Shown here: positions 34,061-44,219 of the stretch, piece by piece
Layout of the letters: each line of letters starts with the position of its first letter
Position numbering within the stretch: position 1 is the first letter of the stretch
From: CAVURW01 sp963743595
Lineage (GTDB): Bacteria > Verrucomicrobiota > Verrucomicrobiia > Methylacidiphilales > UBA1321
NCBI GenBank assembly: GCA_963743595.1
Contig: CAVURW010000050.1
Coordinates: 1-53,965 of the forward strand
DNA length: 53,965 bases
Direction: 5' to 3'
Program-made: the position numbers and the translations under genes
Notes under the pieces: model-generated
The model's database searches: none
Seen by the model: the letters and a program-made list of their open reading frames with translations, nothing else
What the model was told of the DNA's origin: nothing

Positions 34061-35251
34061 CTAATGATGCGCGATAACCGGGTTGGCGACGAACTGGAAT
34101 TTCCGCGCTTCGTCCGCCAGGGTAAACGAGAGACTGATTCTGGTCCCCGGAGGGTCGGAGAAAGGCAGGAACCCCGTTACTTCGGTGGAGGATGAGGGGG
34201 TGATGGGAATGGTTCCCGGTGTCTCTATCAAGTTAATGATCAATTGCTCAAAGCCGATATAGGCGCCTTTTAGCCGGTAAACCAAGCCTGCGTCTTTGTC
34301 GCCCGCTTCTCCGTTAAACGAGACAAAGGTGACGGAGGCATCTCCAAAAGAATAGCTCAGGTTTATAGGAATGACTTCACCCGGCTTGGGAACAATCAGT
34401 AGCTTTTCCAGTTCTTCAGCCGAAAAAGGGGTAAACTGGTGTCCGTGAATGGCCCAGGCGGTAAGCTTAAAGGGGCCGTCTTCCGGCCAGATCGCCTGGA
34501 GATCAAAGTGTCGCCAGGCGTTCGTGGAAGATAAACCAAGGTCGATGAAATCGGGATTCGGTTTGTCCAGATCAGACTCAACGGAACAGCCGACGATCGA
34601 CCAGCCGGTTTGATGGCCGCTTAGCGTTAAATCAGCCGTAGTGGCTGCCGAAATCTGCGGCTCCGCCCAAAGGGAAGTCACCCAATCTCGTAAAACGCTG
34701 AAGTTCGCTACACCCGGAAACGGAACCCGGTTATGCTTCAGATCGATTTCCAGCGAGTGTAGCGTCATGGTCAGATCTCCGTTGGCCATCGTGGATTGAC
34801 CGACCACAAAGCCGTTGGAAACCGAGCTTTTACCCGGATTCGGCGTGGTGAAATTGACTTGTGCTCCACCGTCGAATCCGATGGACCAATGAATGTCTGC
34901 AGCAGAACTAGGCGCACCGGTTAAACAAATCTCAAATGAGTCGTCAGGAAGGATTATGGTGTGCTCATCAAAAATCTGGGAGTTCGATTTCGTCCACGCC
35001 TGGACATTAATGAGAGCTCCCAAAGGTCCCTTCGAGTGCCCCTTCAATTGACCGCTAAGCGTAACAGAGTTGACGTCGCGGCTGACTGATTCAAAGATCA
35101 TTTCCGCACCATCCGGATGCCGGACGAAGTGGAGAGGGATGGTATTTCCCACAGGAACACCGATTACATCTGTGTCCTGATCCAGGAACCCAAAGAACAG
35201 GATGGTCGCTCCCAAAAAGAGCAGGAGGTGCCATCTGGTGATTCGTTTCAT
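34061..35251 (-). CDS. Unknown membrane-anchored protein, tandem family member 1
   Basis: About 396 residues from ATG 35251 (MKRITRWHLLLFLGATILFF), chosen because the paralogue starts at the same motif; an upstream ATG at 35272 adds MIKWRKL. One N-terminal hydrophobic segment precedes a long extracytoplasmic beta-rich part. Alignment with member 2 shows high identity in the C-terminal third (YRLKGAYIGFEQLIINLIET) and more variation in the middle, with short indels. It contains a repeated Pro-Gly-Lys turn (FTTPNPGKSSVSNGFVVG). Function unknown. It is the promoter-proximal member of the array and lies between the glycoside hydrolases, so a surface glycan-binding role is one possibility without direct evidence. 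Confidence 0.72.
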   Translation of the reverse strand: MKRITRWHLLLFLGATILFFGFLDQDTDVIGVPVGNTIPLHFVRHPDGAEMIFESVSRDVNSVTLSGQLKGHSKGPLGALINVQAWTKSNSQIFDEHTIILPDDSFEICLTGAPSSAADIHWSIGFDGGAQVNFTTPNPGKSSVSNGFVVGQSTMANGDLTMTLHSLEIDLKHNRVPFPGVANFSVLRDWVTSLWAEPQISAATTADLTLSGHQTGWSIVGCSVESDLDKPNPDFIDLGLSSTNAWRHFDLQAIWPEDGPFKLTAWAIHGHQFTPFSAEELEKLLIVPKPGEVIPINLSYSFGDASVTFVSFNGEAGDKDAGLVYRLKGAYIGFEQLIINLIETPGTIPITPSSSTEVTGFLPFSDPPGTRISLSFTLADEARKFQFVANPVIAHH

Positions 35252-35447
35252 CAGTTTTCGCCATTTTATCATGCTGGTTTGAGAATCGGGGCTTTAATTC
35301 GCAAGGAATCCGGGCAGTCTACCTCATCTTTCGAGTGTAATGCCTAACCAATGCAATCTTAAAGAGCATCCGATGTAAGATAAATCGCCCACGATACCGG
35401 GTTAATCATCTATCCGTCCATCACTTTTATATCTACATCCATTTTAA

Positions 35448-37140
35448 TTACGACCTCTTTACGATTTGCATACTAGCGCTTCTATGGCTTATAGATTTAA
35501 CATTATTAACCGGAATAGCAAGCGCATCACAGATCCTATCTCTTACGGTCAAAGGAGTTGAAAACATATACATGTGGTGGATCACAAGATATTTTAGCAA
35601 CCTTTCGCACAAAGCATTACCTCTAAAGATATTGGCAAGTTCAATTAATCTTTTTTCAGGTACATCAACATTTTCCAATCTCGTTGACACGTCGACCAAC
35701 GCAATTGCGTTACTAGGATTCTTCGCTAATACAGCTCGGTAGGTTTCCCCAAGCTGAGGATGACCAACCGCTAACGAAACGCGCTTAATCATTCCAAAGC
35801 AAGAGACTTCCATCATCCAGACCACAACTTTGTTAATCCTATTTTCAAGATCATAGTTGTGGATGACTTTATGCTTTTTGGAAACCTCAGACATCACTGT
35901 TTTGATATATTCGTTTGAATCGTGTTCAAAAAGTGACAGCACGCAACTCAGTGTCCTAAGCCCTAAATCATAACATTCCGACACCAATGCCAACTTGTCT
36001 GACCCAATTAGTGACCCAGGAAAGTTCTTGATTAACTGTCCGAGTACATCCAGCGTCTTAAACGCGAGATTTAGTTGGGAGATCAACTCGTTCGCGCCTC
36101 CTCTATCGCCACTCTCGCCCGAAGCACTCAGGTCAGCCGAGTCCAGTTCCTTTAAACGTTCTTCTCTATCGCCTTGAGGATCTTCACTTGCATTTAAAAC
36201 TAGCTGCTTCACATCTTGCGACATTCGCTTAAAAAAATCGGTATCCGAAGAGAAAGTGGTGGGAGAGAAATCAGGGAATACACTCTTTGAATGCTCCAAA
36301 AGGGTCTTCACAATGAAAGGATCTTTGGACTGGTGCGTGAGAAAAATTAAAATACTGGAATTTTCATCCCTATACAATGTTTTACATAGATGCGAAATAC
36401 CATCCCGAATACCTGTATCTGCCAGATTATCTCGCATATATTTGGCAACAAAATAATAGTACGCATAGGAGTAAATAAACTGAATATTTTCGCCTCGTAA
36501 AACATCGCCCTCAAATCGCTTCTGGACGGTTTGATTGAATATTTCGAACAATACTCTGAGTGGAACATACCCCAATCCTCATCCAATGCAAATGATCGCC
36601 CTTTTTTGTACATCCAATATGCAAACTCACTCAAATAAGTCATGCGCAAGTCTATATTTAGCTGTGTATGACACTTTGCTAAGGCGTCAGTGATCAATAT
36701 TTCATACAATCCACCAAATGTTCCTATACTAGAATTAAGATGTCGTCCCGCTTCATGTGCATGCACCAGCGTTAATAAAAATACAGGATAAGACGGAATA
36801 TAATTTTTTCCCAGGAGATTATTAATCAAAATCTCGGTTTCATGTACGCTTTTCGAAATGGACTCGTCGTTTGAGGCATTGTTACGGCCAATATCAAACC
36901 ATTTATTAATCAATCGTCCTCTCAAAAGATGCCCAAATGGTAATATGTCGTATTTAGCAAATGCTCCTAAAGGTTCGCTTTTTAATCTCGATTCTGAGAT
37001 TCCCTCGTATTTTATTGATTCGTCACTAAACACGATGACTCTGTCGTAACGATCAATAATCTGAGATAATACTTTTGATCGAATCCTCGGCACCGTTTCA
37101 ATTTGGTCAAAATCGTCAATGATTATCCAGATTGGGCACC
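35448..37140 (-). pseudogene. STAND/NACHT-type NTPase, 5' truncated and frameshifted
   Basis: Two minus-strand frames form one protein. The first carries a Walker B-like PIWIIIDDFDQIETVPRI, then FSDESIKYEGI and ALDEDWGMFHSEYCSKYSIK. The frame breaks near 36500 (AGGCGAAAATATTC), and the second frame continues with GENIQFIYSYAYYYFVAKYM, a block typical after the NTPase module of STAND proteins of defence islands, then a helical region to the stop at 35448. The P-loop and everything before it are lost at a junction with a GH92 gene near 37140. The sequence is clearly AT-richer than the hydrolase genes, a sign of separate origin. A phage-defence or signalling role is inferred from the class. Confidence 0.68.
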
Positions 37141-38864
37141 GTAACATCCGGGGCCTAAGTCGAGTCAATCACGGAGGTGTTTCCGGGAACTTTGGTCATT
37201 ATTTCGTCATCGATTTGGACCGCGACATTATCAAAAGTGACACTTTCGTCAACAACCTCGCCACGGGAGCGGGTTCTGTGACTGGAAACAGTGCTGCGGG
37301 TTACGTAGAATTTAAAATCACCTCTTATGCCCCAGTCGAATTGCGGGTGGGAACCTCCTTTATCAGTTGGGAACAAGCGGAGCAAAATCTCCAGACTGAA
37401 ACCTTCGGAGGATTCGATGCGGTACATTCGCTGGTACAAAAAGCATGGAATGACAACCTAGGTAGAATTTCAATCGATGCCAGTGAGGATCAGAAAAGCA
37501 CTTTTTATTCCTGTCTCTATCGAGCACAGATGTTTCCCCGCCGTCTCTATGAGTTAAACCCCGCAGGAAAGCCAATTCATTATAGTCCCTACGATGGAAC
37601 GATCCATGATGGCGTCTTGTACGGAGATATCGGTATCTGGGACGCATTCCGAACAACTTTCCCGTTGATCACCATTCTTTACCCCTCCCAACTGGCTGAA
37701 ATTCTCCAGGGCTTTGTCAACGCTTCAAAGGAGGGCGGCTCGCTGCCAGAATGGCCCAGTCCAGGGTATCGCGATTGCATGATCGGTGACCACTGCGCGG
37801 CTATCTTTGCCGATGCAGTCGTCAAGGGCGTAACTGATTTCGATGTGGCAACCGCATACCAATCGCTTAAAAAAAGCGCATTCGAGCCACCGGCGCATGG
37901 TGGGCTGGTCAGAAGAGGTTTGGCGGACTACATGAAGCGTGGCTACATCCAGAACGGAGCCAGTACTTATGCCCTCTCGGCCACCCTCGATTATGCGTAC
38001 GATGACTGGTGTGTCGCGCAGATCGCCAAGCAGCAGCAGCAGGACCAACCCGATGTCTATGAGTCGCTCATGAAGCGCTCGCAAAATTATCGTTTCCTCT
38101 GGGATCCTAAAGTGGGTTTTATGCGTCCGAAGACTGCGGATGGCCAATGGGTTGAGCCCTTTGATGAATTCGCCTGGGGAGGTTCCTATGCGGAAAGCGG
38201 CCCCTGGCAAAGCAGCTGGTTTGTGCCCCATGATCCGGCAGGCTTGATTGGTCTGATCGGCGGCCCGGAAAAAATGACTGCAAAACTAGATGCCATGTTG
38301 GCAACACCGCCCACTTTTCACGTAGGCGGCTATGGTCACGTCATCCATGAAGAGACGGAGATGGCCTCGTCTCATTTTGGGCAATATGCTCAGTCCAATC
38401 AGCCCTCTTTCGATAATCTCTATCTTTTCACTGCGGCTGGCCAGCCGTGGAAGACGGAATATTGGACGCGGCGCGTTTGTGCGGAGATGTACAATTCGAG
38501 TCCCAAGGGTTTTCCCGGCGATGAGGATAATGGCTCCATGGCTAGCTGGTACATCCTCAGCTCAGTTGGCCTTTATCCATTTTGTCCCGGCACTCCAAAT
38601 TACCTTTTTACCAGCCCCCTATTCTCGAAAATTACCTTGCATCTCCCCAACGCTAAAAACTTTGTCATCACGGCTGCCAACAATAGCGACAAAAATGTCT
38701 ATGTGCAAAGCCGCACCTTGAATGGCAGCGACTACACACAGGCAGGGGTTCCCTACGCTGACATTATGCAAGGCGGCGTAGTAAATGTAGAAATGGGGCC
38801 AGACCCAAAAATCCGTTCCGTTGAGACCAAAGATTTGCCCTATTCTGTAACTCCGTATAAATAG
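37141..38864 (+). pseudogene. GH92 family hydrolase lacking its N-terminal domain
   Basis: The remaining 570 or so residues cover most of the GH92 (alpha/alpha)6 catalytic domain: NFGHYFVIDLDRD, FYSCLYRAQMFPRRLYELNP, GIWDAFRTTFPLITILYPSQ, GHVIHEETEMASSHFGQYAQ, then SNQPSFDNLYLFTAAGQPWK and FPGDEDNGSMASWYILSSVG with the catalytic Asp pair. The N-terminal beta-sandwich and signal peptide are missing: the gene is joined to the broken STAND gene. At the place where alpha-mannosidases have the acid Glu of a NEP motif, this protein has Gln (SNQP, codon 38400-38402). GH92 enzymes with this change act on mannose-phosphate diesters, as far as I recall. Not secreted as encoded. Confidence 0.8.
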
Positions 38865-38890
38865 AAAAACAATAGTTCTAACGATATCTT

Positions 38891-41246
38891 ATGTTCACTA
38901 AATCTAATTTCCGCTGCTGGATCCTTGCCATTCTGCCTGTTCTCTGTATTTGTTTTCAGCCTCTTGGCGCCAAGGAGGCCGTTGACTATGTCGATCCCTT
39001 CATCGGCACCGGCCACAATGGCAAGGATTTTCCCGGCGCTTGCGTCCCGTTCAGCATGGTGAAGCTCAGCCCAGATGAAGGGGGAAACATCAGCTATCGC
39101 TACGGCGCCAAATTCATCCTGGGCTTCAGCTTCACCCATCTGGGCGGCGCTGATGGCGGCGAGCTCGGGAACGTCCTCGTCACGCCGACCACCGGCCCGC
39201 TTAGCACCTTTGGGAGCGGTGGTAAGCCCGGCTTGCGATATGGTTCGAATTTCCTGAAACCGACCGCAAGCGACTGCAGGCTATTACGCCGTCACGCTCG
39301 ACGAGTACCAGACGCGCGCGGAAATGACCGTTGCGCCGCACAGCGGCATTCTGCGCTTCACGTTTCCGGAGAACGCACAGTCGCGCATTCAGATTGACCT
39401 CGCCCACCGCAACGGAGGGACGTCCTTACATCAGACCTGCACAGTGGTGGATGACCACACGATTGAAGGCCAGATCGACTACACGCCGTCCGGGGGAGGC
39501 TGGCACGCGACCTACACAGCCTACTACCATCTCGAGTTCAGCAAACCCTTCGTCAAGTCCGGCATGTGGAGCGCCACGCTACCGCCGGCTTGGACGGCGC
39601 CCGGTTTCAAGATGAGCCGCACGATCAACACCAGCAACAAGGATTTCGTCGATGCGTGCAAAGCCGCGCAGGTGACTCCGGACGCCAAGGAAATGGAGGG
39701 CACTCACCTTGGGTTCTACAGTGAGTTTCCCACAAAGGCCAACGACACGGTGCTCGTCAAGGGCGGCATCTCCTTCGTCAGCCTCGCCGCCGCCCGGGCT
39801 AATCTCGCCGCGGAAATCCCCGACTGGAATTTCGACAAGGTCCATCAACAGGCGCGCGACACCTGGTCGAAGGAACTGGGTCGGCTCGCGGTGGAGGGAG
39901 GCACCGAAGACAATAAGACAATTTACTACAGCGCTCTCTACCGCGCCTTGCAATTCCCGCAAATCGATCAGGACGTGGATGGAAATTATCCCGGCGGCGA
40001 CTTCAAACCGCATCATGCCGATGGCTTCACCAACCGCACGATCTTCAGCGGATGGGACGTTTACCGCAGTGAATTTCCTTTGCTGACATTGATCGATCCT
40101 ACCGTAGTCAACGACCAGATCAATAGCATGCTCAGCCTCGCCGAGACCAACGGCACCCATTATTACGATCGCTGGGAAATCATGGGTTACTACAGCGGAA
40201 TCATGATCGGCAATCCGGAGGTCGCCATCATCAACGACGCCTACCATAAGGGCATCCGCAATTTCGATGTCGCCAAGGCCTATGAGGATTCGGTCAACTC
40301 GGTGCAGAAATTCGGCTACGCGCCCACCGGCTACAATCCGGGCAACATCTCAGAAACGACCGAGTACGGGCTGGACGACTGGAACCTGGCGCAGCTCGCA
40401 GCGTCGCTGGGCAAGAAGGATGACGCCGCGAAGTACCAGCAGCAGTCGGCCTCCTATAAACTGATCTTTGATCCCGACGTGCCATGGACCTACGACCCCG
40501 CCGGCACGGATGCTAAGCCGGAATGGAAAGGCTGGTTCCGCGCCAAAGATAGCAACGGGAAATTTGTACCGTGGACCGGATTGATCGAGGAAAGAACAAC
40601 GCGCGAAGCGACCGTCTACCAGGCCGGCTGGACGGTCTATTACGACGTTCCCGGCATGATCCAGCTCGACGGCGGTAAGGATCTTTTCATTGCCAAGCTG
40701 CGCGACTTCTTCGAGCGCACGCCGGACTTCAGCACGTGGAGCCGGTGGAATTGGTATAACAATCCGGTCAACGAACCAACCGAGCTGATCTCCCTCTTGT
40801 TCAACCGCGCCGGCGCACCATGGCTGACGCAGAAATGGGTGCGCAAATCGATGCAGGTCTACCTCACCGGCCCTGAGGGCATGGCCGGCGACGACGATTG
40901 TGGCCAAATGTCCGCCTGGTACGTCCTCGCCGCCATTGGCCTGCACCAGAACTGCGCAGGCGACCCCCGCTTCGAAGTCTTCACGCCGCTGTTCGACAAG
41001 GTCACGCTCACGCTCGACCCGAAATATACCAAGGGCGGCACCTTCACGATCACGACGAAGAACCAATCGCCCGAAAATATCTATATTCAGTCCGCGACAC
41101 TCAACGACCAGCCGTTCAACCGATGCTGGCTGAACTACGGGGAGATCGCCGCAGGTGGGCGGCTCGAGCTGGTACTGGGTCCGCAGCCGAATAAAAGCTG
41201 GGGCTTGGCCCCGGGCACGCCTGGGCCTGGAAACGGCCCGATGTAA
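38891..41246 (+). pseudogene. GH92 family alpha-mannosidase, one frameshift
   Basis: ATG 38891 gives a signal peptide (MFTKSNFRCWILAILPVLCI ending near LGAKE), then VDYVDPFIGTGHNGKDFPGA, the usual GH92 start, and ILGFSFTHLGGADGGELGN. Near 39275 the frame is lost (after GSNFLKPTAS) and resumes as GYYAVTLDEYQTRAEMTVAP for the remaining 650 residues. Catalytic features are complete: WYNNPVNEPTE with the acid Glu, and MAGDDDCGQMSAWYV with the base Asp residues. Total length (about 785) is normal. If the shift is a sequencing error, this is a working secreted exo-alpha-mannosidase. Its DNA is clearly GC-richer than its neighbours, suggesting separate acquisition from the adjacent GH92 gene. Confidence 0.85.
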
Positions 41247-41269
41247 TTGGAGGCGTCTGAAATCCTCTT

Positions 41270-41857
41270 ATGAACTCAAAACTAACCATAACTATCGCCC
41301 TATTACTTTTAGCGCCACTTGGAAGCTCCCTTCTTCCTGCGGAGGAGCAGAGTACCCAGGCAATATCCGAGTTATGTGCCGAGCTTCCCTTCAATTCCTT
41401 TCCGCCCAATCAACTTCTCCGGCAGGAGAATCCAGACGGGACGGCCATCAGTCAGCTTCTGGCGGGAAAAGCGGGTACGTGGGGGGAGTTCTTTATCCAG
41501 GTCGATCAACCGGGAACTTATCGGCTGGATGTTGGTCTGCTCAGAGGACCCGACAAGGGCATTTTCCAACTTCAAGTGAGTGGCGATCCGGTGGGCGATC
41601 CGGTCGATTGTTATAGCTCAGCTGCCAACTCCCCCGTGATTTCGATCGGCGAGGTGACTTTCCTAAAACCGGCGAACAATTGTTTCCGATTTCAAGTGAC
41701 GGGCAAGAATGCAGCATCCAGCGGCTCAGCCCTGGCCCTGGCACACATCACTCTTACGCCGGTAACGGGCTTCACCCTCCTTTCTCCGAACGGTTCGTGC
41801 CAGACCGACGGGAATGTCGTTTTGCGCTGGAATCTTTGGCCAAGGGTCATGTTTTAA
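41270..41857 (+). pseudogene. Secreted beta-sandwich protein, 3' truncated
   Basis: A signal peptide (MNSKLTITIALLLLAPLGSS) is followed by a region resembling carbohydrate-binding beta-sandwiches (GEFFIQVDQPGTYRLDVGLL, GEVTFLKPANNCFRFQVTGK, SALALAHITLTPV). The tail TGFTLLSPNGSCQTDGNVVL RWN looks like the start of a further Ig-like or catalytic domain, but the frame ends a few residues later (LWPRVMF). I read this as a larger secreted enzyme or binding protein cut at about 41835. It lies 23 bp after the second GH92 gene and would be in the same operon. Confidence 0.55.
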
Positions 41858-41944
41858 GTTCAAGGGCTTGGGCTTGTCATTGGCTTGAGATCTAAAGTCT
41901 TTAATTATATTCTTAAAAAGTGTGGTCATTTATAGGAAGGTATC

Positions 41945-42359
41945 ATGAACGAAGTCATTTTTAACGAAATAATTAGATTTGGATTTTAAGATGAAGAATC
42001 GTGGCCTGCGCTCGATTCCAATTGCAAACTTCGTATAGATATACGAGTACCTCTTTCTGAATTAGACTTTGAGGCTCTGTCTCGCATAACGGAAAAACAC
42101 AAAATCACTCTGGTAACCCTGGATTTTGACTATGCGCATCTCGACCTTTTATCGCTGAGGCAACAAATCGAGAGATTCCCACTGTTTAATATCACCACAT
42201 TTCTCGCGCTCAATCATCTCGAAGTAATATGCGCAACACAGGCTATTTTCTGAAGAACCTGGACTAGTGAAAGATAGTTTGCTTATTGGAGACTCAGAGC
42301 AAGTTATAGTTGAGGCGGTGTTAAAGTATTTAGTCGATAGATTTCCTGACGCCAAATAG
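41945..42359 (+). pseudogene. Broken small gene with an in-frame TAA and a frameshift
   Basis: ATG 41945 starts MNEVIFNEIIRFGF, then an in-frame TAA (41987-41989), then the same frame continues with clearly coding sequence: DEESWPALDSNCKLRIDIRV, PLSELDFEALSRITEKHKIT and LVTLDFDYAHLDLLSLRQQI. It ends at TGA 42251; in the next frame SEEPGLVKDSLLIGDSEQVI and VEAVLKYLVDRFPDAK run to TAG 42359. The intact protein would be about 137 acidic residues, the size of typical immunity proteins. No family is recognised. Confidence 0.5.
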
Positions 42360-42365
42360 CCCTTT

Positions 42366-42526
42366 AAGAATCAAAGGAGATAGGCATATTCCGTGCAAAA
42401 GGAGCAAAATCTACATAGGTTTTCAGGGTGCTGATTGCTGATGGGTGGTTCAGAGCGAAGAATTAGCACGAAGACATCGCCCCGTTGCACAGCTGCGGGC
42501 CGAAAAGAATCAAAGGGGACAGGCAT
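42366..42526 (+). repeat. Two 22-bp direct repeats, GGGGACAGGCAT type
   Basis: The sequence at 42366-42387 and 42505-42526 agrees in 20 of 22 bases (AAGAATCAAAGG, then AGAT or GGAC, then AGGCAT). Such GGGGACAG-containing motifs occur near transposase debris in several bacteria. The 117 bp between them have no gene. Confidence 0.45.
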
Positions 42527-42596
42527 GAATGGCGTTAAGTTAAGTGGTTCTATTAAGGAATGATTGCAATCGCAACTCATTCATGCAGAATGATTT

Positions 42597-42735
42597 ATGC
42601 CACACAAAAACGAACCGTTTCTGAAAGGATTTAGCCATCTGTTATTTGGAAGCGCCAAGAAGTCGATGTTGACGAAATTGGCGCAACTCAAAAGCCTGGA
42701 GGAATTGTATGTTGCCTTTGGGGATTTATTTCCGT
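42597..42735 (+). pseudogene. Possible transposase N-terminal remnant
   Basis: The frame begins MPHKNEPFLKGFSHLLFGSA, then KKSMLTKLAQLKSLEELYVA and FGDLFP, reminiscent of the N-termini of IS4-like transposases. It loses coding character after about residue 46. The rest of such an element is not recognised downstream. Confidence 0.3.
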
Positions 42736-43062
42736 GCTCCTCAAACCGACGGCCAGCGGGGACAACAGCCGACGGCGGAGTCTGCCGGTCGCGGATACGT
42801 TGCAGCATTAGCGGCAGGACTCAATGGCTACGAACCGCTTGCTGCGACGTTAACCTACGGTGGGTTTTATGTAGGGTCTACAGCGCTCAGATCATTGGAG
42901 CGATACATGTTATTGACATACCTAGATGTTCTAACTAAAATACTGGGTGCGCTTCGTCCCCTTCTATCACACACAACTTCGGGCGGATCGATACCCGATG
43001 GAAGCCAATTCCTCAATAACTTAATTCGTCAACAGTGTGCGAAAGTTCCAACCAATTTTTAA
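42709..43062 (+). CDS. Hypothetical ORF, 117 residues
   Basis: This frame overlaps the transposase-like remnant in another phase. RGYVAALAAGLNGYEPLAAT, ERYMLLTYLDVLTKILGALR and SQFLNNLIRQQCAKVPTNF are fairly protein-like. No family is recognised and the start is uncertain. Confidence 0.3.
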   Translation: MLPLGIYFRAPQTDGQRGQQPTAESAGRGYVAALAAGLNGYEPLAATLTYGGFYVGSTALRSLERYMLLTYLDVLTKILGALRPLLSHTTSGGSIPDGSQFLNNLIRQQCAKVPTNF

Positions 43063-43091
43063 GTTGAAGTAACTTGACAGCGTAATTGGCT

Positions 43092-43892
43092 ATGACAATT
43101 AGATTAAAGCGATTTTTTGGACCAACGGCCTTTCGACCACTCGATGTAATGGAAAGTTTCCAAAATTCGCGAGGAATTGTGATAGATGCTAGCGAGTATT
43201 TAGATCCATTGCCATCGTTTGATTATTTATCTGCATTCAAGAAATGCGAGGTGTTGACGCTTTTGTTACAACCTAATACACATGTCGATTTCACTACAGT
43301 ACCCAAAACCTTCCGACCTAAGAAGGTTGCTATTTCGTGCCTCGATCGAAGTTCGAATCTGGGGAGCATTAAAGATTTGCGCACGTTTGAGACTTTGGAT
43401 GAATTAGTTCTTCGCTGTCCCTCCGGTGTTTTAGACGTTCCTGTCAAACTCGGTACTTTGAGATTAAGAGCAACTGCCTCATTTAATATGAGTAGTTTAT
43501 CCCATTACAACATACGAGTATTCGAGCTTTGTTGTCCTAAGACAGTCACGGATTACTCGTTTATACAGACATTTCCGTACTTACAGAACTTTTCGTTGGA
43601 GTCTTCTGGAATGAAAGAATTTCCTCACTTACCGCAAGACTTCCCTCTAAAACGCATTGTTATCGATAAGGCTTTAGGTTTGCATCAAATCAGTAGTTTG
43701 CAAGCGGTTACTGCGTTGGAAGGAGTTTATATCTCAGGATGCCCTTTATTAAAATACGACGAATTAAAGGGTTTCAGAGATCATCCCGGGCTGAAGGTTT
43801 TGGCATGCAATGGAGCCTCCTTGATCAAAAAACTCAAAGAAGTATTTCCAAAACACATTGAGGTCATAGTCGAGCGGCCTGTCAATATGTGA
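43092..43892 (+). CDS. Leucine-rich-repeat-like protein
   Basis: About 266 residues from ATG 43092 (MTIRLKRFFGPTAFRPLDVM). From residue 30 onwards regular hydrophobic spacing resembles degenerate leucine-rich repeats (LGSIKDLRTFETLDELVLRC, FPYLQNFSLESSGMKEFPHL, ISSLQAVTALEGVYISGCPL). No signal peptide or membrane segment, so probably cytosolic and protein-binding. AT-rich coding sequence unlike the hydrolases nearby. Lone LRR and ankyrin proteins of this kind often occur as immunity partners in toxin islands, which fits the next genes, but no toxin was identified. Confidence 0.65.
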   Translation: MTIRLKRFFGPTAFRPLDVMESFQNSRGIVIDASEYLDPLPSFDYLSAFKKCEVLTLLLQPNTHVDFTTVPKTFRPKKVAISCLDRSSNLGSIKDLRTFETLDELVLRCPSGVLDVPVKLGTLRLRATASFNMSSLSHYNIRVFELCCPKTVTDYSFIQTFPYLQNFSLESSGMKEFPHLPQDFPLKRIVIDKALGLHQISSLQAVTALEGVYISGCPLLKYDELKGFRDHPGLKVLACNGASLIKKLKEVFPKHIEVIVERPVNM

Positions 43893-44219
43893 CGGGTGAT
43901 TGATGCACGAGGCTTTACACCAAACTCGCCTCCGACAGGCTGGGTCGATCTTCCACTGTGTCCCGTGCCGTAAGCAAAAGGATGTGGGTTAAATTGCCAG
44001 ACTTACGGAGTTCGCTCACCACGGGAATTCAAATGGGACACGAACGGGCCACCCCCGATGCGCCTTTACTGGGCTGGATTGGAAATGGAATCGGGCGAGG
44101 CCTGGCTTTTCCCCGATCCAAGTGGGTGTGATATCTGGTTTATCTATTCTTTATTGCCGATATGATCAGCTGTTGGGGATTGCTCAATGCAGCGTTTAAG
44201 TATGCGTTTACCGGGTGAA
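43893..44219 (+). other. Decayed stretch in frame with the ankyrin gene
   Basis: In the frame of the ankyrin gene this region reads GIQMGHERATPDAPLLGWIG, stop, YLVYLFFIADMISCWGLLNA AFKYAFTG, stop. The continuity suggests the ankyrin gene once began further upstream. No other gene is visible. Confidence 0.3.

Noticed and set aside
39579..41066. Minus-strand ORFs of 222 and 238 codons within the second GH92 gene
   Set aside because: GC-rich coding DNA opens antisense frames; the plus strand holds the conserved GH92 motifs.
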